Below, in pieces: positions 20,267 through 26,843 of a DNA stretch of 30,462 nucleotides. The stretch covers positions 1 through 30,462 of the IMG/VR virus record IMGVR_UViG_3300032267_001036. One strand, given 5' to 3'. How positions within the stretch are numbered: the stretch's first letter is position 1; the number at the start of each line of letters is the position of its first letter. Under the pieces are notes generated by a model, which made no database searches, was not told the origin of the DNA, and saw only the letters and a program-made list of their open reading frames with translations. This stretch comes from a virus. The position numbers and the translations under genes were made by a program.

Positions 20267-21596
20267 TTTACACCCTTATCAACTTAATCTTATTAAGGAG
20301 GCGGCATCATGCCCAAACATCGGACTCTTCCTGCCACCGGGACTAGGGAAGACAGCTACGACCTTGACCATTATTGCAGAACAGTTCGAGGGGACGACGC
20401 TGATTATCGCACCAAAACGCGTGGCGGAGACAGTGTGGGACAAAGAAATAAAAAAGTGGAGCCACTTAGCCCAGTTACGCGTATCGAAAATAATGGGGAC
20501 GCAGACGCAGAGATTGTCCGCCTTGACTTCTCCAGCCGATATCTATCTGATAAACCTTGAAAACCTAGCATGGCTTTGTGACCTTTCACCCAAGTTAGTG
20601 TTCACTAACTTAGTAATAGATGAGTCCAGCCGTTTTAAGGACCCCTCAACCAAGCGTTTTAAGGCGCTTAAGAAGCATTTAAAAGGCTTTAAGAGACGTT
20701 TAATTCTGACGGGTACACCTACCCCTCAAGGTATCGCTGATCTCTGGTCACAGGTGGGTATATTGGATCTTGGGGAGCGTTTAGAAACCAGCCTGACTAA
20801 GTTTAGGGACAAGTATTTAGAACCCGATCAGATGAACAGGCAAACGAGGGTGGTTTATTCTTGGCGCTTAAAATCAACTATGAGTTTAGTTATAGAAGAG
20901 AAAATAAACGACATCTGCTTCTCTCTTAAGGCAGATGACTATTTAAATCTACCGAAATGTACCTATGTATACCATAGTATATCTTTTGACCCACAGGTAA
21001 GGAAAAAATATGATGAACTTAGAAAAGACATGGTCGTTGACATCAAAAAAGAAAAAATCACAGCTCCAACAGCAGCAGCACTGGCGAACAAGCTGCTCCA
21101 ATTCACATCGGGAGCGGTCTATAACGAAGAAGGAGAAACTCAAGAAGTACACCGCTCTAAACTGGAACGGCTTGAGTCGCTCATGGAAGAATCTTCAAGT
21201 CCCACGCTTGTCTTCTATCATTTCAAGCATTCGCTCCAACGAATACGTCTTCAGTTCCCAGAGGCGGTGGTGCTGGACGATGACAACATTGAGGCGTGGC
21301 GTCGTGGCGAGATTCGTATGCTCCTTGCCCACCCGCAAAGCGGTGGCATCGGGCTTAATCTACAGTGCAACGTTGGAGAGACAGCACAAACGGTCTGGTT
21401 CGATCTGCCATGGAGCTCAGAAAACTACATCCAGGCAAATGCTAGGATCTACCGCCAAGGGCAAGAAAAACCGGTTATTATACACCATCTAGTAATGTAT
21501 AATAGTATCGATGAACACGTGGTCAAAGTGTTACAAGGCAAGATCAACTTACAAGATGCAATACTAGATTCATTAAACATTGAAAGCAAGAAATGA
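20250..21596 (+). CDS. SNF2/DEAD-type superfamily 2 helicase
   Basis: 448 residues: a Q-motif-like N-terminus, Walker A PPGLGKT (29-35), Walker B LVIDESS (DESS 124-127 instead of DEAH), motif III LTGTP (153-157), and motif VI RIYRQGQ (399-405). The RIYRQGQ form is typical of SNF2-family translocases, which remodel DNA-protein complexes and assist recombination and repair. It overlaps the VRR-NUC gene by 17 bases, so the two are coupled and may act together. The stop overlaps the start of the acyl carrier protein gene. Confidence 0.88.
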   Translation: MLQRTDLHPYQLNLIKEAASCPNIGLFLPPGLGKTATTLTIIAEQFEGTTLIIAPKRVAETVWDKEIKKWSHLAQLRVSKIMGTQTQRLSALTSPADIYLINLENLAWLCDLSPKLVFTNLVIDESSRFKDPSTKRFKALKKHLKGFKRRLILTGTPTPQGIADLWSQVGILDLGERLETSLTKFRDKYLEPDQMNRQTRVVYSWRLKSTMSLVIEEKINDICFSLKADDYLNLPKCTYVYHSISFDPQVRKKYDELRKDMVVDIKKEKITAPTAAALANKLLQFTSGAVYNEEGETQEVHRSKLERLESLMEESSSPTLVFYHFKHSLQRIRLQFPEAVVLDDDNIEAWRRGEIRMLLAHPQSGGIGLNLQCNVGETAQTVWFDLPWSSENYIQANARIYRQGQEKPVIIHHLVMYNSIDEHVVKVLQGKINLQDAILDSLNIESKK

Positions 21597-21892
21597 ACGA
21601 ACAAGAATTATTAGATTTAATGAACAACATTATCAAAGCGGCAAAACCAATGGATAGTGAAGAAATTGTTCTGACGTCTTTAGACATTCCAATCAAAGAT
21701 ACCGGGCTAGATAGTTTAGATTGCATTATGATTAACATTTTTCTAGGTGAAATGTTCGGTGTTTCTTCAGAAACTATTGGCGAAATGCAGCTTGGTCCAG
21801 AAAGCAAAATGAGTGACATGATTAATTTTATGCTTGAACATAAAACAAAACAGCCAGCAACTTTAGTTGAGGCTTTGGAAAATATTAAATGA
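21593..21892 (+). CDS. Acyl carrier protein-like (phosphopantetheine carrier)
   Basis: 99 residues. The motif DTGLDSLDCIMINIFLGEMF gives the GLDSLD sequence that accepts the 4'-phosphopantetheine arm, on Ser41. Acidic helices before and after it match the ACP fold (usual length 75-100). The C-terminal 20 residues extend beyond a minimal ACP. ATGA overlap with both the helicase stop and the ketosynthase start means it is part of the phage operon. A host phosphopantetheinyl transferase would be needed; none is in the window. It carries the growing acyl chain for the next two genes. Confidence 0.88.
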   Translation: MNEQELLDLMNNIIKAAKPMDSEEIVLTSLDIPIKDTGLDSLDCIMINIFLGEMFGVSSETIGEMQLGPESKMSDMINFMLEHKTKQPATLVEALENIK

Positions 21893-23016
21893 AAATTTAT
21901 TTGACCAGATACAATACACTTAGCACTACCAACACAAAAGTGTTGTCCGATTTAAAGTATCCACAAAGGGTGCATTGGATCCCTGAACTTTATTCAAGGG
22001 TTAAAACCGGATTTGCTTACGTGCCACACGAAGCGGCATACAAAATTCTCACCAAAGAACTGATTGATTACGTAAAAAATAATTCAGTAGATGGAAAAAC
22101 TGGTTTTATTCTAGCCGGAGGCTCACAAGGTTGGGCTGGTGGTAAAGCTGTTGGTGAAGATAAACCCAGTGAGCTTGACTACTCTTTTAAACTAGGCATT
22201 TTATCGGTTACAAACATTTTTGCTGGCCGAGTCGCCGCTATGTTTGAGGCCTATGATTATGTTGCCACGGATGCAAGTACTTGCGCCACTGGTATCAAGT
22301 GCATGATGGACGTACAAAACCTCATTAACAATTTGGGATTTGATCGTGTAATTATGTTGGCTCAGGAAGACCCAACATCAAAACTAACGTTAGAATTTTT
22401 TGGACAAGCAAATGCAAACATTCTTATCAAAGACGAAGAAGCTGGTGCTATACCCTCAGCTTTTGATAGTATTAATTCTGGATTTATTGTTGGTCAAGGT
22501 GCTGCTGTGGCAGTGTTTGAGTCCGAGGCTGCAGTTAACAAAAACGCGGTTACGCCAAAAGCTGAGCTTTTAAGCGCATGGGTATCTGCTGAGGAGCTTT
22601 CTAATCCAATTGGTCAGCGACCAGATGGTCAAGGCTATCAGCGTGCGATTCGTGGCGCATTAGACATGGCCAAGGTTGAGCCGTCTGATATTAAGATCGT
22701 AAAGACACACGGTACCGGCACACCCACAAATAACCAGTCAGAAAAGACAGCGCTTACTACTGTACTTGGTAATAACTTTGTGGCAACGTCATACAAGCAG
22801 CGTATTGGACATACTGTGGCAGCTAGCGGATTGCTTGAAACATGTTTGATACTAGACGATATGCAAAAGGGCATAGTGCCAGCTATTGCAAACCGCACAG
22901 AAAACGATGACTTGTTTTTATCACATGAAGTAGTTGCCCCAAATGGGTTGTTGATGAGCATGGCCGCGGGCATGGGCAACATCTATGCTGCAGCAGTAAT
23001 TAATCCAAAAGTTTAA
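21889..23016 (+). CDS. Beta-ketoacyl-ACP synthase (FabF-like condensing enzyme)
   Basis: 375 residues. The condensing-enzyme active site is intact: Cys132 in DASTCATG, His274 in KTHGTGTPT, Lys303 and His308 in YKQRIGHTVAASG. The C-to-H spacings (142 and 34) are close to those of FabF (140 and 37), and the Lys-to-His spacing of five is identical. The N-terminus is about 40 residues shorter than FabF's 413, and the bulky start MKIYLTRYNTLSTTN is atypical. It should condense malonyl-ACP with an acyl primer. Start overlaps the ACP stop by four bases. Not a chain-length-factor, since the Cys is retained. Confidence 0.88.
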   Translation: MKIYLTRYNTLSTTNTKVLSDLKYPQRVHWIPELYSRVKTGFAYVPHEAAYKILTKELIDYVKNNSVDGKTGFILAGGSQGWAGGKAVGEDKPSELDYSFKLGILSVTNIFAGRVAAMFEAYDYVATDASTCATGIKCMMDVQNLINNLGFDRVIMLAQEDPTSKLTLEFFGQANANILIKDEEAGAIPSAFDSINSGFIVGQGAAVAVFESEAAVNKNAVTPKAELLSAWVSAEELSNPIGQRPDGQGYQRAIRGALDMAKVEPSDIKIVKTHGTGTPTNNQSEKTALTTVLGNNFVATSYKQRIGHTVAASGLLETCLILDDMQKGIVPAIANRTENDDLFLSHEVVAPNGLLMSMAAGMGNIYAAAVINPKV

Positions 23017-23017
23017 T

Positions 23018-23449
23018 ATGGAAGATATTTTTAAAACTCTGCCACACAGATATCCATTCCTTCTTGTGGATAAAATTTTAGAAATTAACAAAGAAAATGC
23101 TAGTGTAACTGCACTTAAAAATGTTACGTTTAACGAACCATTTTTTCAAGGACATTTTCCAAACTTTCCGGTAATGCCGGGGTTTTTAATTTTAGAGGCG
23201 TTGGCTCAAACATCAATTCTTTTAAAATTAATAGAACCTGTAAATGAAACAGCAGGTAATATTTTTATTATTGCCGTAGACAATGTAAGGTTTACAAAAC
23301 CTGTTGTTCCGGGGGATCAATTAAAACTATATGCTAAGTTAACATTTGCCAAAAACAATATTTACAAAGTAGAAGTACAAGCTACGGTGGAAGAAACAGT
23401 TGTGGCAAAAGCAATTATAACAAGCACCCATATTAAAAATGAAACCTAA
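23018..23449 (+). CDS. fabZ: FabZ-type 3-hydroxyacyl-ACP dehydratase
   Basis: 143 residues with a complete hot-dog-fold active site: LPHRYPFLLVD near the start, then FFQGHFPNFPVMPGFLILEA. Catalytic His46 and Glu60 are 14 residues apart, as in bacterial FabZ. It would remove water from 3-hydroxyacyl-ACP. Its ATG follows the ketosynthase stop by one base (TAATATG) and its end overlaps the next gene by 11 bases. The gene looks more AT-rich than its neighbours, consistent with separate acquisition. The cycle also needs a ketoreductase, an enoyl reductase and malonyl transferase, all absent here. Confidence 0.9.
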   Translation: MEDIFKTLPHRYPFLLVDKILEINKENASVTALKNVTFNEPFFQGHFPNFPVMPGFLILEALAQTSILLKLIEPVNETAGNIFIIAVDNVRFTKPVVPGDQLKLYAKLTFAKNNIYKVEVQATVEETVVAKAIITSTHIKNET

Positions 23450-23744
23450 AAAAGTAAATGCATCAACTCCACGTTTATCCGATGAGGATCCGGACCCAAT
23501 TGAACGAGATGAAGAGTTTCCGATCAACTCTATGTTGGCAGTCGAGGGCTGGCACCCATGGGAAACTGAAGACATTCTTGACATTCGCAAGCTAATTGAC
23601 TGCTACATGGATCCTAAACAAAAAGAAGTCTTCGTTGCATTTTTAAATGGAGAAAGCTATAATGACATCGGCGTTACCGAAAAATACTGGCGGTATCATT
23701 TTGCCAAAGGAATCGAGTTTATTAAACAGGAGCTTCGGCTATGA
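23439..23744 (+). CDS. Small protein with sigma region 4-like C-terminus (101 aa)
   Basis: An acidic N-terminal half (SDEDPDPIERDEEF) precedes a helical domain: IRKLIDCYMDPKQKEVFVAF, then LNGESYNDIGVTEKYWRYHF and AKGIEFIKQEL. This has the layout of sigma region 4 or other recognition helices (a basic/aromatic helix after GESYNDI), but about four residues are missing in the turn relative to the usual SYEEIAEELGVS. It might complement the region-4-less sigma factor at 14800, or be an ordinary small HTH regulator. It overlaps FabZ by 11 bases. Confidence 0.5.
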   Translation: MKPKKVNASTPRLSDEDPDPIERDEEFPINSMLAVEGWHPWETEDILDIRKLIDCYMDPKQKEVFVAFLNGESYNDIGVTEKYWRYHFAKGIEFIKQELRL

Positions 23745-23935
23745 CACACTATATTGTTGAGCATAGATATAAGGGACATTATGTTAGGGAGACGATTACT
23801 GGTGTGGAAGATCTCGACACTAGCCGCTATGAAAATATTTTGGGAATCTGGGTGTGTGACAGCTTTGAAGAGTTACAGACTATGGAAAAAGAACTACAGG
23901 AGATGAGACATGCACGATCAAGTAAACAGTCCTAA
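23741..23935 (+). CDS. Small protein, unknown (64 aa)
   Basis: Starts MTHYIVEHRYKGHYVRETIT. Short beta-rich start followed by a charged helix (SFEELQTMEKELQEMRHARS). GGAGC lies upstream and the start overlaps the previous stop (ATGA). It overlaps the next gene by 26 bases. No family recognised. Confidence 0.55.
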   Translation: MTHYIVEHRYKGHYVRETITGVEDLDTSRYENILGIWVCDSFEELQTMEKELQEMRHARSSKQS

Positions 23936-24149
23936 GCATTATACCAGCCATCCGTCCGGGATCGATTGTATCCAGGTTACAGAGCACATGAGCTTTAACC
24001 TGGGCAATGCGCTCAAGTATATTTGGCGTTGTGATTTAAAGCAAGAAGCCATTGAAGACTTGCGTAAAGCACGTTGGTATATTGACCGCGAGATTGAAAA
24101 ACGAGTAAAAATAGAAACCGAAAAATACATCGAGGAGTGCGGCAGATGA
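23910..24149 (+). CDS. DUF3310-type protein (T7 gp1.7 C-terminal-like)
   Basis: 79 residues beginning MHDQVNSPKHYTSHPSGIDC. The pattern SPKHYTSHPSGIDCIQVTEH, MSFNLGNALKYIWRC, then DLRKARWYIDREI matches the DUF3310 family widespread in phages; this domain also makes up the C-terminal part of T7 gp1.7, which has nucleotide kinase activity. GGAGATGAG lies upstream. A role in nucleotide metabolism is consistent with the nearby ribonucleotide reductase but not shown. Confidence 0.8.
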   Translation: MHDQVNSPKHYTSHPSGIDCIQVTEHMSFNLGNALKYIWRCDLKQEAIEDLRKARWYIDREIEKRVKIETEKYIEECGR

Positions 24150-24373
24150 TTTTAGAAATTGATGATGATTTTTCTGATCAGATTGTAGTAAACGTACTGG
24201 CTGATTCGTATGTCAGTATGCAATCAATGCTAAAAAGTAAAATTGTTTACCATGAAGATGATGTTGAGGCCTACCAAGAAATGCTGCCAGCAATTAAAAT
24301 TGTAGGTAATTGGTTTAGCGTAGACTTTGAAGCGGAACTTAAAAAAGCAAAGAAAAGGATGAATAAAAGATGA
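24146..24373 (+). CDS. Small protein, unknown (75 aa)
   Basis: Starts MILEIDDDFSDQIVVNVLAD. I chose ATG 24146 (GAGGAG upstream, overlapping the previous TGA) over GTG 24137. Acidic N-terminal half and Lys-rich C-terminal helix. The DDFSDQIVVNVLADSYVSM stretch is conserved-looking in phages with DUF3310 neighbours, but no family name is assigned. Overlaps the next gene by four bases. Confidence 0.55.
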   Translation: MILEIDDDFSDQIVVNVLADSYVSMQSMLKSKIVYHEDDVEAYQEMLPAIKIVGNWFSVDFEAELKKAKKRMNKR

Positions 24374-24669
24374 ACCCAGACACCCGCATTGATTTAGAAT
24401 CTGCCATCATGGTGGCGTGGCAAACTAGTGATGATATTAACTTGTTATTTAAACATCATGGCGACCACCCAAAACCAATGACCGAAGATGAAGTTGGCAA
24501 TGCATTACTAGGACTTAAAATTATGCACGATATGCGCATGGAAGCCTTGATGGATACTTATTGCCAAAAGTTTGAACTGGATCAATACTGCAAAGACCCA
24601 GTAAAACTAGCAGCTAGAGAAAAATTATTTGATTTTCCAGCCCCAGTAAAAAAGAAAGCAAAGAAATGA
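24370..24669 (+). CDS. Small protein, unknown (99 aa)
   Basis: Starts MNPDTRIDLESAIMVAWQTS. A helical domain with FKHHGDHPKPMTEDEVGNAL and a KKKAKK tail. Overlaps both neighbours by four bases (ATGA). Not recognised. Confidence 0.55.
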   Translation: MNPDTRIDLESAIMVAWQTSDDINLLFKHHGDHPKPMTEDEVGNALLGLKIMHDMRMEALMDTYCQKFELDQYCKDPVKLAAREKLFDFPAPVKKKAKK

Positions 24670-24875
24670 ACATTGGATCTTTTGTAGTAACGGTGGAATA
24701 CACCGTTGAACAGGTGGATGAGCTGATTAACATGATGAACCAGCCACTTGGTGTACCAACAGTAACCTGGGCAAAACATATTGACATGTTGCAGCGTCAA
24801 GTGCGACCCCAAGTTGACCACATGAAAACCAGTGTAGAAGCGGTCAAAGAAGCAACGGAGAAGATGGATGGCTGA
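24666..24875 (+). CDS. Small protein, unknown (69 aa)
   Basis: Starts MNIGSFVVTVEYTVEQVDEL. A short beta start followed by two helices (LQRQVRPQVDHMKTSVEAV). ATGA overlap with the previous gene and an eight-base overlap with the next. Not recognised. Confidence 0.5.
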   Translation: MNIGSFVVTVEYTVEQVDELINMMNQPLGVPTVTWAKHIDMLQRQVRPQVDHMKTSVEAVKEATEKMDG

Positions 24876-25113
24876 TGACTTTTTAAAAACCCTGCTTAAA
24901 TCTAGGGGCTTTAGTAATGACGTATACAAAGCCGTTGAAGAAAACATCAAGAAAGACAGCGAAGAAAAAGAACGCTTAGATCGAGAGAAAGCCCTTGGTT
25001 TAACCCTTAAGATGGTTAATGAAATGTTACCATCGCTTAAAAAAGCTATGCAAGCGCAAGAAAGACGCGCCCAAAAGCCACAAAAGACAATTATTATCCC
25101 TGACGACAAATAA
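24868..25113 (+). CDS. Charged helical protein, unknown (81 aa)
   Basis: Starts MADDFLKTLLKSRGFSNDVY. A Lys/Glu-rich helix (about 20-50) and a basic C-terminus (QERRAQKPQKTIIIPDDK). Overlaps the previous gene by eight bases; followed by the promoter-like motif at 25114, so it ends a transcription unit. Not recognised. Confidence 0.55.
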   Translation: MADDFLKTLLKSRGFSNDVYKAVEENIKKDSEEKERLDREKALGLTLKMVNEMLPSLKKAMQAQERRAQKPQKTIIIPDDK

Positions 25114-25144
25114 GGGCGGATTTCCTGAAAAGTTTGCATTAGTA
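25114..25144 (+). promoter_or_regulatory. Phage promoter-like motif, copy 5
   Basis: GGGCG (25114-25118), 14 bases (GATTTCCTGAAAAG), then TTTGCATTAGTA (25133-25144) and GATATAGGGAG. It faces the gene at 25215, TerS and the following unit. The only GGGCG-type copy on the plus strand. Confidence 0.7.
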
Positions 25145-25214
25145 GATATAGGGAGTACAACTCGTCGTGAGACGCTTGGAAACCTACTTTACACACAACA
25201 CACAGGAGATTTAT

Positions 25215-25472
25215 ATGAACCCATTTGAACTACGTTTTTCTATTTTTAACACCGCTAAGGATCTGATGATCAAACAACACGAAGCCAACTTGGCAGCGTG
25301 GGAAGTGGTAAACAAGACAACCAAAGAAGCTGCTGAATTAGCACCAGCTTTTCCAACAATGGAAGAGATTATTGACAAGGCGATTGAAATCAACACCTTT
25401 ATCAGCGGTCAAACAACCAAAGAACTGACAGGCTTAGTTAAAAAGATGTCAGGCGTTTCAGTAATATTCTAA
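25215..25472 (+). CDS. Phasin-like helical protein (85 aa), tentative
   Basis: Starts MNPFELRFSIFNTAKDLMIK. A long amphipathic helix with Ala-rich faces (EANLAAWEVVNKTTKEAAEL). GGAGATTTAT precedes ATG 25215; a longer reading from GTG 25167 was rejected because it lacks a ribosome site. Composition resembles helical phage structural or phasin-like proteins; no firm family. First gene after promoter-like copy 5, so probably expressed with TerS. Confidence 0.55.
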   Translation: MNPFELRFSIFNTAKDLMIKQHEANLAAWEVVNKTTKEAAELAPAFPTMEEIIDKAIEINTFISGQTTKELTGLVKKMSGVSVIF

Positions 25473-25481
25473 GGAAATACT

Positions 25482-25634
25482 ATGGCAACCAAACCCGGTT
25501 TGTACGCAAACATTCACGCTAAACAGGAACGCATCAAAGCTGGCTCTGGTGAGAAGATGCGCAAGCCGGGCGCCAAAGGTGCGCCTACAAAAAACGCATT
25601 TAAAGAATCAGCCAAGACTGCAAAGACAAAGTAA
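25482..25634 (+). CDS. Small basic phage protein (50 aa)
   Basis: Starts MATKPGLYANIHAKQERIKA. Rich in Lys, Ala and Gly (GSGEKMRKPGAKGAPT), probably disordered. GGAAAT precedes ATG 25482. Its stop and the next start share an A (TAATG). I recall short MATKPGLYANIHAK-type proteins as frequent in phage genomes, of unknown role. Possibly a DNA- or head-associated peptide. Confidence 0.6.
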   Translation: MATKPGLYANIHAKQERIKAGSGEKMRKPGAKGAPTKNAFKESAKTAKTK

Positions 25635-25900
25635 TGGCAACTAAAAAGAATGGTCCCTCGCTTGCAATTGGCCGTGGTGAAAAGCTGCCTGCGTCTAAAG
25701 GTGCTGGGCTTACCGCCAAAGGTCGTGCTAAATATAATGCGGCTACTGGCTCGAATTTAAAGGCACCACAGCCTGAAGGTGGCCCACGTAAGAAATCATT
25801 TTGCGCTCGCATGTCGGGCATGCCAGGTCCTATGAAGGACGAGAACGGCAAGCCAACACGCAAGGCAGCAAGTCTAAAAAGGTGGAAGTGTGGCAGCTAA
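25634..25900 (+). CDS. Small basic phage protein (88 aa)
   Basis: Starts MATKKNGPSLAIGRGEKLPA. Contains AKYNAATGSNLKAPQPEGG and a C-terminal KSFCARMSGMPGPMKDENGK with KPTRKAASLKRWKC. Looks like the basic phage proteins with a Cys-rich FCARMSG motif, whose function is unknown. Starts by coupling (TAATG) with no strong ribosome site. Overlaps TerS by 11 bases in another frame. Confidence 0.6.
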   Translation: MATKKNGPSLAIGRGEKLPASKGAGLTAKGRAKYNAATGSNLKAPQPEGGPRKKSFCARMSGMPGPMKDENGKPTRKAASLKRWKCGS

Positions 25901-26282
25901 AAAACCCCCAGCAAACAAGAAAACCTTTACGCAAGAAATGGCGGATGCCATTTTGGATTTAGGTCGTCAAGGTGCATCCCAAAAAAGCATGTACGCAGCA
26001 ATTGGCATCAGTAAAGCCACTGCAGCTAAGTGGAAGCAGGAAGACCCATTCTTTGCTGAGACCATGGACATGGCTACAACCTACGGTCAGTCATACTGGG
26101 AAATGATGATGCTTGCCAACGTAGAGAACAAAGCGTTTAACTCTCGTATTGCTGAGATAGCATTACGTGGTCAGTATCCAGATGACTACAAAGACAACCG
26201 AGAAATTAAGGCTAACGTAAAACAAGAAGTCGCTATTGACTTTAACAAGGAAATAGCGGACCTCATCGCAGCACTAAAGTAA
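25890..26282 (+). CDS. terS: Putative terminase small subunit
   Basis: 130 residues from GTG 25890. The N-terminus is basic, then an HTH-type segment (ADAILDLGRQGASQKSMYAA, IGISKATAAKWKQEDPFFAE, about 18-57), and an ending IADLIAALK. The HTH followed by a helical C-terminus matches TerS-like DNA-recognition proteins. It would bind the packaging site and load TerL. Placement is odd: TerL is on the other strand at 7779-9224, about 16 kb away. GGTGGA precedes the GTG. Confidence 0.7.
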   Translation: MAAKKPPANKKTFTQEMADAILDLGRQGASQKSMYAAIGISKATAAKWKQEDPFFAETMDMATTYGQSYWEMMMLANVENKAFNSRIAEIALRGQYPDDYKDNREIKANVKQEVAIDFNKEIADLIAALK

Positions 26283-26314
26283 TACCAATCAACGGGGAAC
26301 GGCCTAATTAGCCT

Positions 26315-26334
26315 GCCAGTGCTTACTCACTGGC
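26315..26334. other. 7-bp hairpin between TerS and HNH genes
   Basis: GCCAGTG (26315-26321) pairs with CACTGGC (26328-26334), loop CTTACT. No U-tract follows, so terminator function is not supported. It sits in the 81-base gap before the HNH gene and could be the remnant of an insertion boundary or a folded leader. Confidence 0.4.
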
Positions 26335-26363
26335 TACCCACCAAAAGACCGGTAAGGGTATCA

Positions 26364-26768
26364 ATGAAGAAGTGCCCAATTTGTAAAGTTACAAAACCTT
26401 TATTTGAATTCAATAAATCAAAATCCGCAAAAGACGGGCGTCAATACATGTGTATTTTATGCATAAAAGCATACAACAAAGCGCATTATCAAAAATTAAA
26501 AACACATTACGACGCAAGAGATGCAAAACGCAGATCATCCAAAATACAAAGAACACCACGATGGATTAAGGATGTTTTTGTGGAAGAAATTAAAGTCATA
26601 TACAATAGGGCAAATTTGATAAAGAAATTTACAGGTGAATCTTGGCATGTCGACCATATAGTCCCGTTAAAAGGAAAAAAAGTGTCTGGTTTGCATGTTC
26701 CTTGGAATTTACAACTTCTTCCGGCGGCTGAGAATTTAGCCAAAAGTAATAAGTTTTCGCCCCAGTAA
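26364..26768 (+). CDS. HNH endonuclease, free-standing
   Basis: 134 residues from ATG 26364 (AAGGG before it; the frame open from 26319 lacks a site). Two Cys pairs (CPICK near the start and CILCIKAYNKAHY about residue 32) likely bind a structural metal. The catalytic HNH core is WHVDHIVPLKGKKVSGLHVP, then WNLQLLPAAENLAKSNKF. It resembles phage-borne homing-type HNH enzymes. Adjacent to TerS, where HNH proteins may also help cos cleavage. The gene lies alone in a 560-base gap, which suggests a mobile insertion. Confidence 0.85.
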   Translation: MKKCPICKVTKPLFEFNKSKSAKDGRQYMCILCIKAYNKAHYQKLKTHYDARDAKRRSSKIQRTPRWIKDVFVEEIKVIYNRANLIKKFTGESWHVDHIVPLKGKKVSGLHVPWNLQLLPAAENLAKSNKFSPQ

Positions 26769-26813
26769 TACTAAAAAGATATTCCCAGCAATAACGTCAG
26801 TTTTTTGTTATAC

Positions 26814-26825
26814 TTTGCATTAGTA
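26814..26825 (+). promoter_or_regulatory. Phage promoter-like motif, copy 7 (no GGGCG)
   Basis: TTTGCATTAGTA followed by TAAATACAGGAG, the ribosome site of the next gene. GGGCG is missing (CGTCA at the expected place). It faces the DUF2800-type gene. With copy 6 it forms a second subtype with TAGTATA after the core. Confidence 0.6.
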
Positions 26826-26843
26826 TAAATACAGGAGAATATT

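Noticed and set aside
24582-25196. 204-aa minus-strand frame opposite small early genes
   Set aside because: The plus-strand genes here are linked by ATGA overlaps; the antisense frame has no ribosome site and no family features.
26283-26363. Possible group I intron around the HNH gene (ACGGGGAACGGCC-like start)
   Set aside because: The string resembles part of a phage intron core, but I found no matching P7/R-S element or 3' splice region after the HNH gene, and TerS ends normally before it.
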